Shown here piece by piece: positions 17,210 through 25,192 of a stretch of DNA of 64,000 nucleotides (the stretch's first letter is position 1; each line of letters starts with the position of its first letter). The position numbers were made by a program, and so were the translations under genes. A model generated the notes under the pieces. It saw nothing but the letters and a program-made list of their open reading frames with translations, made no database searches and was not told the DNA's origin. Origin of the DNA: Bacteroidales bacterium UBA5536 (GTDB lineage: Bacteria; Bacteroidota; Bacteroidia; Bacteroidales; F082); contig DINQ01000011.1 in NCBI GenBank assembly GCA_002426795.1, forward strand, positions 246,625-310,624, given 5' to 3'.

Positions 17210-17932
17210 TCAGCCGCAGGCGCGAACCATTTTTCCGTTTTTCAACACCGGAATCACCTGAAGCAGACCTGTTTGCAGACAATAATCTATATCAGCCTGA
17301 TAACCCTTGCTTTGTAAATATTGCACGTGTTTACAACCCTGCAGTTTATCGCTGATATTTCCATTTTCAGAACCATAAAACTGCAAAACCAGCTTGCCGA
17401 AGTCATCCGTTTCAACAGCCCTTCTGTCGCCAATCATGCTGATCAGCATTCCGGCACAGAGTGCGTCATCCAGCGAAAACTGACCTGCAGTGCCCGCACA
17501 GATAATCGCCAAATCGTCTATCTGCTTCGAGAGGTACTCAGCCACAGCGGTGATATTCAGAAAACTTAATGCTATGACTCTGGAGGCGGATTCGGCTGCC
17601 TTGATGGCCAGGGTGCCATTGGTTGTTGAAAGGATAAGGGTTTTGTCAGACACTTCATCACGACTGTATTCAAGCGGTGAATTACCTTTGTGAAAACCCT
17701 CTATTTTCATCGCGTTGCGTTCGCCACCCAACAAAAACTGACCCGCACCGGCTTTTTGATAAATTGCTCTGGCTTCTTCAATTGTTGCCGCAGGAACGAC
17801 GGCTTTTGCGCCATTACTCAGGGCTGTGGTGATGACAGAAGTGGCGCGCAGCACATCAATAACAACTACTGTTTTTGCGGCAAAGTCAATACCACCGCAT
17901 TGTTGTGCGGTGGCAATTACTTGTATTTTCAT
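17210..17932 (-). CDS. comB: 2-phosphosulfolactate phosphatase (ComB family)
   Basis: A 240-aa enzyme family that hydrolyses 2-phosphosulfolactate to sulfolactate, known from coenzyme M synthesis in methanogens. Family motifs visible: VVIDVLRATSVITTAL near residue 27, GERNAMKIEGFHKGNSP near 75, and LSTTNGTLA near 108. The rest keeps the normal length. It starts 5 bp after the 6-phosphofructokinase stop, so the two are one leftward unit. Bacteroidota do not make coenzyme M in the classical way, so the physiological product (sulfolactate for another purpose, or a different phosphate ester) is open. Confidence 0.9.
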   Translation of the reverse strand: MKIQVIATAQQCGGIDFAAKTVVVIDVLRATSVITTALSNGAKAVVPAATIEEARAIYQKAGAGQFLLGGERNAMKIEGFHKGNSPLEYSRDEVSDKTLILSTTNGTLAIKAAESASRVIALSFLNITAVAEYLSKQIDDLAIICAGTAGQFSLDDALCAGMLISMIGDRRAVETDDFGKLVLQFYGSENGNISDKLQGCKHVQYLQSKGYQADIDYCLQTGLLQVIPVLKNGKMVRACG

Positions 17933-17937
17933 GGGGA

Positions 17938-19053
17938 CTATTTGCTGGTATTGGGAATATCGATTCCAAGGGAAATACCCAAACCTTGCGCAGTATGCAC
18001 GAGTGCATTGTCGAGCGTTACAAAATTGGGTTGCGCAATGGCTTCTTTCAATGGAACTGACACAAAATAAGGATGACGATAAGCAACCATTTTTCCAAAA
18101 TCGCCTTTGAGTACCATGTCGAATGCTTTGACACCAAACTGGGCCGACAAAACACGGTCGTAAGCAATTGGAATACCTCCTCTTTGCAGGTGACCAAGCA
18201 CTGTTTCGCGCATGTCTGGTTCAAAGCCGGCCTGTTTCAGCTGTTTGATCAATGAGCGGCTAATACCACCCAGGCGGAGATTTTCGTACCCAACTTCGCT
18301 GCTCTTTTCGAAGACCATTTCACCATCCTTGGGCTTGGCACCCTCTGAAACCACAACAACGGCAAAACCACGACCACGGTGGAAACGCGATTCCAGCTTT
18401 TCCTTCACGATGTTGATATCATAAGGAAACTCAGGAATCAGACAAACCTCAGCACCACCGGCAACAGCTGCGTTAAGGGCTATCCAGCCTGCATAACGCC
18501 CCATCACTTCAACCACAAAAACACGGTTGTGACTCGCGGCTGTTGTTACAAGTTTATCCACTGCTTCAGTGGCAATTTCGACAGCTGTCTGAAATCCAAA
18601 AGTTGAATCGGTTGACGACAAGTCGTTGTCAATGGTTTTAGGTACACCAATTACGTTGAGTCCCTTTTCGTAAAGCAATTGCGAGATGCGTTGCGATCCG
18701 TCTCCACCTATACTAATAACAGCATCAATTCCGAGATATTGGATCTTACGGATCATCTCGTCTGAGCGGTCGATGGATGAATACGATCCGTCTTTATTTT
18801 TTACAGGCCAGGCAAACGGGCCTCCTTTGTTGGTCGTTTCTATTATGGTACCACCCTGAAAATGAATTCCTTTCACCACTTCAGGTGTAAGTACTTTCAA
18901 TTCTGATGGCTCCCAAAGTACGCCGTTGAAAGCCTGAATACTTCCTAATACTTCCCAGTCTTTTTCCTGTGAAGCGCGTTTTACGATGGCGCGAATGACC
19001 GCATTCAATCCGGGACAATCGCCACCACCCGTTACAATCATGACTCTTTTCAT
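17938..19053 (-). CDS. pfkA: 6-phosphofructokinase, group III type
   Basis: A 371-aa glycolytic enzyme that phosphorylates fructose 6-phosphate. The TGGGDCPGLNAVIR N-terminus and ~370-aa length match the long group III enzymes. The phosphoryl-donor positions are mixed: GGDGS at 116-120 has Gly119 (ATP-type, equivalent to E. coli Gly104), while PKTIDND has Lys139 (equivalent to Gly124, where PPi enzymes carry Lys). The substrate motif MGRYAGW is at 184-190. Known actinobacterial enzymes with this combination use ATP, so ATP is the likely donor. Cotranscribed with comB. A TATATTTG promoter lies ~210 nt upstream. Confidence 0.94.
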   Translation of the reverse strand: MKRVMIVTGGGDCPGLNAVIRAIVKRASQEKDWEVLGSIQAFNGVLWEPSELKVLTPEVVKGIHFQGGTIIETTNKGGPFAWPVKNKDGSYSSIDRSDEMIRKIQYLGIDAVISIGGDGSQRISQLLYEKGLNVIGVPKTIDNDLSSTDSTFGFQTAVEIATEAVDKLVTTAASHNRVFVVEVMGRYAGWIALNAAVAGGAEVCLIPEFPYDINIVKEKLESRFHRGRGFAVVVVSEGAKPKDGEMVFEKSSEVGYENLRLGGISRSLIKQLKQAGFEPDMRETVLGHLQRGGIPIAYDRVLSAQFGVKAFDMVLKGDFGKMVAYRHPYFVSVPLKEAIAQPNFVTLDNALVHTAQGLGISLGIDIPNTSK

Positions 19054-19261
19054 GCTATAAAATTAATTTTTTCTGAACACCCCGTATACAAACGGAACTG
19101 CCAACGAAAAATAATCACTTCATATTTGAAATGAATATTAATGTCCTGGCACAATTCAAATTATTTTTCAAACTTCTCTCTTTCCTGTTTCTGAGTCAAC
19201 TATTTTATCGTATTCATGCATAAAACAATAAAATACGTTTAATTCCCACAGATTGATGCCA

Positions 19262-19290
19262 CAAATATAAGCAGATAGCTGCGACTTCAA
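19262..19290 (-). promoter_or_regulatory. Promoter of pfkA-comB with a long leader
   Basis: Minus-strand -7 TATATTTG at 19269-19262 and a TTG at 19290-19288 (18-nt spacer). Start would be near 19255, giving a ~200-nt AT-rich untranslated leader (19054-19255) before the pfkA ATG, in which I see no recognised riboswitch. Confidence 0.5.
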
Positions 19291-19373
19291 ATCAAATCAA
19301 CAACAAAGCTAACAGAAGTTTGACCGCAATCGGTTGTTGGAAAAAGAGCGGTGTTTCCCATTATTTTCAGAAA

Positions 19374-19402
19374 ACAAAAAAGCCCTCTTGTCGAGGGCTT
19401 TT
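19374..19402 (-). terminator. Rho-independent terminator of tRNA-Phe
   Basis: On the minus strand AAAAGCCCTC (19402-19393), a short loop, then GAGGGCTTTTTT: an 8-9 bp stem with a U-run, starting 4 nt after the tRNA 3' end. Confidence 0.88.
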
Positions 19403-19405
19403 CAG

Positions 19406-19478
<73 letters not shown>

Positions 19479-19620
19479 AGCGTTTTTGGAGCGGCAAAGA
19501 TAGGATAAAAATTGAAATGCAAAAAAGAAAATGCAAATTTTCGCGGCAAATGATCTACTTTCTAAATACTAATACGTCTGGTTAGTACTTACAAACCGAT
19601 AAAATGTGATAGATTAGACT

Positions 19621-19628
19621 TACTTTTG
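19621..19628 (+). promoter_or_regulatory. -7 promoter element TACTTTTG before coaX
   Basis: Exact TAnnTTTG match 23 bp before the coaX ATG; it probably drives the coaX - OMP - TPR - lptC run. No clean -33 TTG at 19-21 nt. Confidence 0.5.
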
Positions 19629-19651
19629 TAGAGGAAAAACCGTAAAAGCTA

Positions 19652-20380
19652 ATGCAACGACAACTTGTAATCGATTTGGGAAATACGCTTGCCAAGGCTG
19701 CTGTTTACGAAGGCAACGATTTGATCAGTCGCGAACAGTTTTCGACAGACACAGTACTGGTCGATTGGCTTTTGAGCCAAAGAAGAATTAAAAGAGCCAT
19801 CATTGGTTCAGTAAGGCCAATACCCAAGGATGTGATGAATCTTTTTTCAGAAAATAAAGGATTTATCGTCCTTGGCCATGAAACTCCATTGCCTTTTCAG
19901 CTTGCGTACAAAAGCCCCCATACTTTGGGTCGCGACAGAATTGCGGCGGTTGCAGCGGCCTTCCATCGATTTCCGGGGCAAAACGTGCTTGTCATCGATA
20001 TGGGAACCTGTATCACTTTCGACCTGATTGACAGCGAAGGCATTTACCGGGGCGGCGCCATCAGTCCCGGAGTCGGGATGCGTTTCAAGGCCATGAACCG
20101 TTTTACGGCGAGCCTTCCATTGGTCGAAGCCTCAGAAAGCGTTCCCCTTATCGGAGACACCACAGCCGGCTCGTTGCAATCGGGTGTGATGCACGGTGTA
20201 CAGGCCGAAATAAGCGGTATCATCTCGGCATATGAAGGGATTTACAAAGAATTAACAGTCTTAATTGGTGGCGGAGACAATAAATATTTTGATAAAAGGT
20301 TTAAAAATAACATCTTTGCAGCCTCAAATCTTGTGTTGGAAGGCTTGAAGGTTATTTTAGATTTTAATGAAGATCAATAA
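19652..20380 (+). CDS. coaX: Type III pantothenate kinase
   Basis: A 242-aa cytoplasmic enzyme that phosphorylates pantothenate, the first committed step of coenzyme A synthesis. ASKHA-fold motifs: the phosphate-1 loop IDLGNTLAKAAV (residues 6-17), DMGTCITFDLID near 115 with the adjacent YRGGAISPG motif that binds pantothenate, and IGGGD near 208. Normal length. It is followed by an outer-membrane protein gene whose ATG overlaps the coaX end by 14 bp, an arrangement conserved in Bacteroidales. Confidence 0.95.
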   Translation: MQRQLVIDLGNTLAKAAVYEGNDLISREQFSTDTVLVDWLLSQRRIKRAIIGSVRPIPKDVMNLFSENKGFIVLGHETPLPFQLAYKSPHTLGRDRIAAVAAAFHRFPGQNVLVIDMGTCITFDLIDSEGIYRGGAISPGVGMRFKAMNRFTASLPLVEASESVPLIGDTTAGSLQSGVMHGVQAEISGIISAYEGIYKELTVLIGGGDNKYFDKRFKNNIFAASNLVLEGLKVILDFNEDQ

Positions 20381-21656
20381 GTTGAGAAAAGTTACCGTTT
20401 TCGTTGTCCTTTTTTTGGCCTGGATAAGTGTGAATGCGCAAACGGGGACCGACTCGCCCTATTCACGCTTTGGTATCGGGCAGCTCAAAAGTAAGAGCGC
20501 TAATACACGTCTCCAGGGAATGGGTGGCATTACCAATGCCATCAGTACCAACAGGTTTGTGAACCCGGGAAATCCAGCTTCATATACCGGATTCGATTCA
20601 TTATCGTTTCTGTTTGATGCCGGTTTTAATATGAGTTCAGTCACTTACCGCACCACACTGCTTTCAGAAAAAGGCACCAATGCTACCCTGAATTATGTTT
20701 CAATGGGTTTCCCAATTGCACGCTTTTGGAAATCTGCTGTCGGACTATTGCCTTACAGCGAAGTTGGTTATAACGTTGTAGTAAGCGGCGAGTCGGACGA
20801 TATTGGCAAGTATAACTACTCATTTAATGGTGCAGGTGGTCTCAATCAGCTTTTTATCGGAAACGCCATTGAGCTGAACAAAAACTTTTCAATCGGAGCC
20901 AATCTGACCTATGTATTTGGTAAAAACACCTCCAGCACCTTGCTCTATTTCCCAGACTCTACCTTGTATGCCAACACCAAGACTGAAAGCAGGCTGAGGG
21001 CCAACGATTTCATGTTTGATTATGGTATTTTATATAAAGGTAAGATTGGAACAGACTATCAGCTGAACCTCGGTCTCACCTACAGTCAGAAAATCAACCT
21101 CAACGTCAAACAGGAGACGCTGATCAGATCGCTTTTCGGCGGCATCGATGGCGGTGTAGAATATATTCTCGACACCATTTCTTATTCGCCAGAGCAAAAA
21201 AGCAAGCTTACGCTTCCGCAGTCGATTGGTTTTGGAGCCGTGCTTCAAAAAAGCAACAGATGGCTTGTTGGCATGGACTTTAATTGGCAAAACTGGAAAA
21301 ATTTCAAGATTGGCTCAACAAACGACTCTCTAGAAAACGCATGGAATGTTGCCGTTGGAGCTGAATTTACACCCAACTTTACATCCATTTCAAAATACTG
21401 GAAACGTGTGACTTATCGTGCAGGTGCCCGCTATAACCAAACCTATCTGAAGATCTACGGAGAACCCATAAACGAGTTTGGCATCAGTTTTGGTTTAAGT
21501 ATGCCATTACCACGTTCTTTAACAACGATCGATCTCAGTCTGGAAGTTGGCCGCGGGGGCACAACAGCCAAAAACCTGATTCAGGAAACCTTTGTCAATT
21601 TCACTCTGGGCGTTTCAATTTACGAACGATGGTTTGTAAAAAGAAGATATAACTAG
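20367..21656 (+). CDS. Outer-membrane beta-barrel protein (unknown function)
   Basis: A 429-aa exported protein: signal peptide 1-24 (VFVVLFLAWISVNAQ), then SPYSRFGIGQL, a motif I associate with a conserved Bacteroidales barrel family, and many amphipathic strands rich in aromatic residues (ANLTYVFGK, QLNLGLTYSQK, NFTLGVSIYERW). FadL-like or PorV-like barrels look similar, but no exact match can be claimed. Its 14-bp overlap with coaX suggests translational coupling. A 23-bp gap separates it from the TPR gene. Confidence 0.85.
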   Translation: MKINKLRKVTVFVVLFLAWISVNAQTGTDSPYSRFGIGQLKSKSANTRLQGMGGITNAISTNRFVNPGNPASYTGFDSLSFLFDAGFNMSSVTYRTTLLSEKGTNATLNYVSMGFPIARFWKSAVGLLPYSEVGYNVVVSGESDDIGKYNYSFNGAGGLNQLFIGNAIELNKNFSIGANLTYVFGKNTSSTLLYFPDSTLYANTKTESRLRANDFMFDYGILYKGKIGTDYQLNLGLTYSQKINLNVKQETLIRSLFGGIDGGVEYILDTISYSPEQKSKLTLPQSIGFGAVLQKSNRWLVGMDFNWQNWKNFKIGSTNDSLENAWNVAVGAEFTPNFTSISKYWKRVTYRAGARYNQTYLKIYGEPINEFGISFGLSMPLPRSLTTIDLSLEVGRGGTTAKNLIQETFVNFTLGVSIYERWFVKRRYN

Positions 21657-21679
21657 CATCAACATAATATTTTATCACC

Positions 21680-23092
21680 ATGAAAACGAAAGTAACAAAA
21701 CCAATGCTGCTGATAGCGATGCTAACACTGGCAACAATGATGCAGGCAGCTACTTTCAAACTGCCAACAGCGGACAATCTTCCGCAGGACACGATGAAGA
21801 AATACGGCGAAGACAGCGTTGCTTGTATCACAAACATTTCTTTGTACCGCGAATTTTATAAACAATGGAAAGCCAGTGATTACACTAGTGCTTCTGTAAA
21901 AGAAATCATCAAACCATGGCGTTGGGTTTTCAAGAACTGTCCGTTAGGAAGTGAAAACACCTATGTTGATGGTGTAAAGATTATGCAATACCGTATCGAA
22001 AACGAAAAAAATGAAGCCAAAAAGGCTAAACTGATCGATACGCTGATGATGGTTTACGACCAACGAATTGAGTATTTCCCAAACCACTACAAAACAGGAT
22101 TGCCACAGGAAGGTACTATCCTTGGACGCAAAGGCGTTGACCTCTACACCTACGATCAGGATCGCTACGAAGAAACCTATGACATTCTGAAACGCTCTGT
22201 TGACCTGGATGGGGATGCTTCTGATGGCACCGTGCTGATTTATTATTTCCGCAGTGTGATTAAAATGGCCCGCAAGGCAAAAATCGACAGCTCGGCCATT
22301 GTTGACGCCTACGACCAGGTGATCGACATTCTCGACCACAACATCAAAGGGCTTAGTGCTGCCGGTGATACCCGCTGGGTTGAGATATACAAAAACTACA
22401 AAGGCAATATCGATGCCACTTTTGAACCATTTGCCACATGCCCCGATTTGGTCCGAATCTATAAGAAGAAGCTGGAAAAATCGCCAGATGACATTGAACT
22501 GTTGCAAAAAGTTACCTCTCTGCTCGACAAACGCAGTTGCACCGATGATCCACTTTATCTGAATGCCAGCATCAAGCTGAATGAGTTGCAGCCAAGTCCT
22601 GAGTCTGCTTACCTGATCGGGAGGCTGTATTTGCAAGAGGAAAAATACAATGAGGCCATTCCTTATCTCGAGCAAGCTACTAAATCGGAAGATGTTGAAC
22701 GCGCACACAATTCATACAAGTTACTTGCCGAAGTATTGCGTGCCGTGAAAAACTATCCCAAAGCAAGACAAATGGCAATGAAAGCCATTGAGTTGAATCC
22801 GAACGATGGAACTCCATATATAACTATTGGCGACTTGTATGCAGCAAGTGCCAAAGATTGTGGCAACAACGAATTTACCAGCCGTGTAGCCTACTGGGCA
22901 GCTGTGGACAAATACGTAAAAGCCAAACAGATAGATCCTTCTGTTGCCGAAACAGCTAACAAACGTATCGCCGACTACTCTGTTTACTTCCCTTCGCTCG
23001 AAACCATCTTCTTCTACGACTATAAAGAAGGTGATCCTTATACTGTTGAATGCTGGTACACCGAGCAAACAACGATCAGAGCCGCCAAATAA
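21680..23092 (+). CDS. Exported tetratricopeptide-repeat protein
   Basis: A 470-aa protein with a signal peptide (MLLIAMLTLATMMQAA) and TPR-type helical pairs, clearest at about residues 310-400 (YLIGRLYLQEEKYNEAIPYLEQA; AEVLRAVKNYPKARQMAMKAIELNPNDGTPYITIGDLY). Acts in the periplasm, probably as a scaffold; the partner is not known, though its fixed position between a beta-barrel protein and LptC suggests envelope assembly. The 3' end lies 8 bp before the likely lptC start. Confidence 0.85.
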   Translation: MKTKVTKPMLLIAMLTLATMMQAATFKLPTADNLPQDTMKKYGEDSVACITNISLYREFYKQWKASDYTSASVKEIIKPWRWVFKNCPLGSENTYVDGVKIMQYRIENEKNEAKKAKLIDTLMMVYDQRIEYFPNHYKTGLPQEGTILGRKGVDLYTYDQDRYEETYDILKRSVDLDGDASDGTVLIYYFRSVIKMARKAKIDSSAIVDAYDQVIDILDHNIKGLSAAGDTRWVEIYKNYKGNIDATFEPFATCPDLVRIYKKKLEKSPDDIELLQKVTSLLDKRSCTDDPLYLNASIKLNELQPSPESAYLIGRLYLQEEKYNEAIPYLEQATKSEDVERAHNSYKLLAEVLRAVKNYPKARQMAMKAIELNPNDGTPYITIGDLYAASAKDCGNNEFTSRVAYWAAVDKYVKAKQIDPSVAETANKRIADYSVYFPSLETIFFYDYKEGDPYTVECWYTEQTTIRAAK

Positions 23093-23100
23093 TTTTAGCG

Positions 23101-23700
23101 TTGAAAACGCTTTACAAATATTTAGATTCTATAAAACTTCACATCATGGTTGTTGTAACAGCCATGATGTTGTTGTCTTGTGAGAACTCGCTGAGTGTCG
23201 TCAAGGAAATGACGCAACAAGATACCCTTGCAGCAGTTACAGCCTACGACATCAACTATGTGCGGAGCGATTCGGGCAAAATACAAATGGAATTGTTGGC
23301 TCCGGTGATGAATCGCTTTTCAGGGCCCAATCCTTCTATCGAGTTTCCTGATGGATTCGAAGCCTTTTTTTATGACTCTGTTATGCAAAAAACCTCGCGC
23401 ATTAAAGCCGACTACGGCATCAGCAACGAAAACCGCAAACTGCTCATTGCCAAGCGCGATGTAGAAGTTGAAAATTACAACACGAAAGAAGTCCTGAATA
23501 CCGAATCACTTTTCTGGGATCAGCGAAAAAAAATCATTTATACCGGTGCGTTTGTAAAAATCACTTCACCTGATAAAGTAATTTTTGGCGACAGCCTGAC
23601 AGCCACAGAAGGATTCACCCAGAGAACCATTCACAACATCAGGGCGACACTCGAAATTGAAGACGAGCCAGATAGCCTTGCGAAACAATCGCCCAATTAA
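23101..23700 (+). CDS. lptC: LPS export ABC transporter periplasmic protein LptC (lipoprotein form)
   Basis: About 199 aa. LptC bridges the inner-membrane LptBFG and periplasmic LptA during lipopolysaccharide export. The C-terminal domain shows the family pattern (TAYDINYVRSDSGKIQMELLAP...FPDGFEAFFYDS...SRIKADYGI...KVIFGDSLTATE). Start choice: ATG at 23146 leaves a signal peptide without basic residues (MVVVTAMMLLSC), while TTG at 23101 adds LKTLYKYLDSIKLH, giving a proper n-region, hydrophobic core and lipobox LLSC; I prefer TTG but cannot prove it. Lies between the TPR and CNNM genes. Confidence 0.88.
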   Translation: MKTLYKYLDSIKLHIMVVVTAMMLLSCENSLSVVKEMTQQDTLAAVTAYDINYVRSDSGKIQMELLAPVMNRFSGPNPSIEFPDGFEAFFYDSVMQKTSRIKADYGISNENRKLLIAKRDVEVENYNTKEVLNTESLFWDQRKKIIYTGAFVKITSPDKVIFGDSLTATEGFTQRTIHNIRATLEIEDEPDSLAKQSPN

Positions 23701-23710
23701 TCTATCTTTG
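23678..23710 (+). promoter_or_regulatory. Promoter inside the lptC 3' end for the CNNM-family gene
   Basis: TTG (23678-23680), 22-nt spacer, then TATCTTTG (23703-23710), an exact -7 match. It would let the downstream gene be transcribed apart from the coaX run. Confidence 0.55.
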
Positions 23711-23735
23711 TGCTCTGGAATTTAATCAAGCAACC

Positions 23736-25004
23736 TTGGTCTCTGAACTGCAATTGATTTTTTTTACCCTTTTGTTCTCCGGCCTGTTTTCAGGGATGGA
23801 GATTGCCTTTGTAAGCTCAAACAGGCTTCGGATCGAACTTGATTTGAAAAAGGAAAAGTTTTCGGCCCGTTTGCTGAATGGTTTTTTCAAAAATCCAAGT
23901 CGGTTTATCGGTGCCCTGTTGCTGGGTAATAATGTTGCGCTGGTTGTTTATGGTATTGCCATGGCCAACATGCTCGAACCAGCCATCATCCAATTGCTGC
24001 CCGAAAGTATCAACAACGACCTGATGGTGTTGCTCATCCAAACGCTATTGTCGACCTTACTCATTCTTTTGGTAGCTGAGTTTCTACCAAAAATCTTTTT
24101 CCGCATCAATCCGAATGCCATGCTCAACGCACTGGCACTCCCCATCTGGATTTTTTATTACCTGCTTTACCCCGTTATTATCATCTACATCGGGCTGGCC
24201 GAACTCATCCTGAAATACCTGTTCAGGCTCGAACTCAACCGCGACGCTTACCAGTTTAGCACAGTCGATTTGAACGAATATCTGCGCGAATATGCCCCCC
24301 CCGAAGAATCGGAAGATCAGGTAAACCACGAGATTCAGCTGTTTCAAAATGCCATCGACTTCAGATTTATCAAACTGCGCGAATGCATGTTGCCACGCAC
24401 TGAAATTGAAGCTGTTAAGTTGAGTGACAGCATCGAGTTTATCCTGCAGAAATTTGAAGAAACCAAGCATTCCAAGCTCCTTGTTTTCGAAAACAATATC
24501 GACAACATTATTGGCTACGTGCATTCGTACGATATGTTTAAAAGGCCTCAAACGATTGCCGAAGTACTGCGCAAAATTGAAGTTTTTCCTGAGACCTATC
24601 CAGCCAATCTGCTATTGGCGCGTTTTATTCAGGCACGACAGGCGATTGCAGTGGTTGTTGACGAATTTGGAGGAACGGCAGGTATTGTATCGATGGAAGA
24701 TATTATCGAGGAAATATTTGGCGAGATAGAAGACGAGTTTGACGAGGAAGAAGATGTAGAAGTACAGCTTTCGGAAGATGAGTTCATCTTCTCAACAAGA
24801 CTGGAAACCGATTACCTGAACGAGACCTACAAACTCAATATACCTGAATCGGAAGACTATGAAACGCTTGGCGGTTTTATTCTCCAATACCACGAAAGCA
24901 TCCCTGAAATCAATGAGGAAATCACCATCGAAGGTTTTAGAATCAAGATTTTGAAAGCCAGCGACAACCGTGTTGAAGAGGTGCGTATAAAGGTACTGAA
25001 CTGA
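23736..25004 (+). CDS. CNNM/CorC (hemolysin-related) family transporter
   Basis: A 422-aa inner-membrane protein: DUF21/CNNM transmembrane domain (about 1-175), two CBS domains (about 195-330, with IVSMEDIIEEIFGEI), an acidic stretch, and a CorC_HlyC domain at the end (FSTRLETDYLNETYKL...EEVRIKVLN). Members act in Mg2+/Co2+ efflux or ion homeostasis; the older gliding-associated GldE and TlyC labels belong to the same superfamily. The start is TTG at 23736, since the next in-frame ATG would remove part of the first membrane helix. A promoter ends 25 bp upstream. Confidence 0.88.
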   Translation: MVSELQLIFFTLLFSGLFSGMEIAFVSSNRLRIELDLKKEKFSARLLNGFFKNPSRFIGALLLGNNVALVVYGIAMANMLEPAIIQLLPESINNDLMVLLIQTLLSTLLILLVAEFLPKIFFRINPNAMLNALALPIWIFYYLLYPVIIIYIGLAELILKYLFRLELNRDAYQFSTVDLNEYLREYAPPEESEDQVNHEIQLFQNAIDFRFIKLRECMLPRTEIEAVKLSDSIEFILQKFEETKHSKLLVFENNIDNIIGYVHSYDMFKRPQTIAEVLRKIEVFPETYPANLLLARFIQARQAIAVVVDEFGGTAGIVSMEDIIEEIFGEIEDEFDEEEDVEVQLSEDEFIFSTRLETDYLNETYKLNIPESEDYETLGGFILQYHESIPEINEEITIEGFRIKILKASDNRVEEVRIKVLN

Positions 25005-25156
25005 TAACCAAGCGCGAAAAAGCATGCCTCTGCTCCGATAAATTAGAATTTTCTCAACTTATCAACATGTATGTTTTTGGTTATTAATCTATTAACAGCA
25101 TTTTAGCTCCGGACATATTTGTTTCATATTTATTTTCATACTTAGAGTTTCTGTTG

Positions 25157-25164
25157 TACATTTG
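25157..25164 (+). promoter_or_regulatory. -7 promoter element TACATTTG before ppiD
   Basis: Exact TAnnTTTG match 29 bp before the ATG at 25193. No -33 TTG at standard spacing is visible in the AT-rich 188-bp gap. Confidence 0.5.
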
Positions 25165-25192
25165 CACCCTATTTTAAAAAGACAGAAGAATT

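Noticed and set aside
21944..22708. 254-codon minus-strand frame inside the TPR gene
   Set aside because: Antisense shadow of the TPR protein; composition is low complexity and hydrophobic in patches without a real signal or family.
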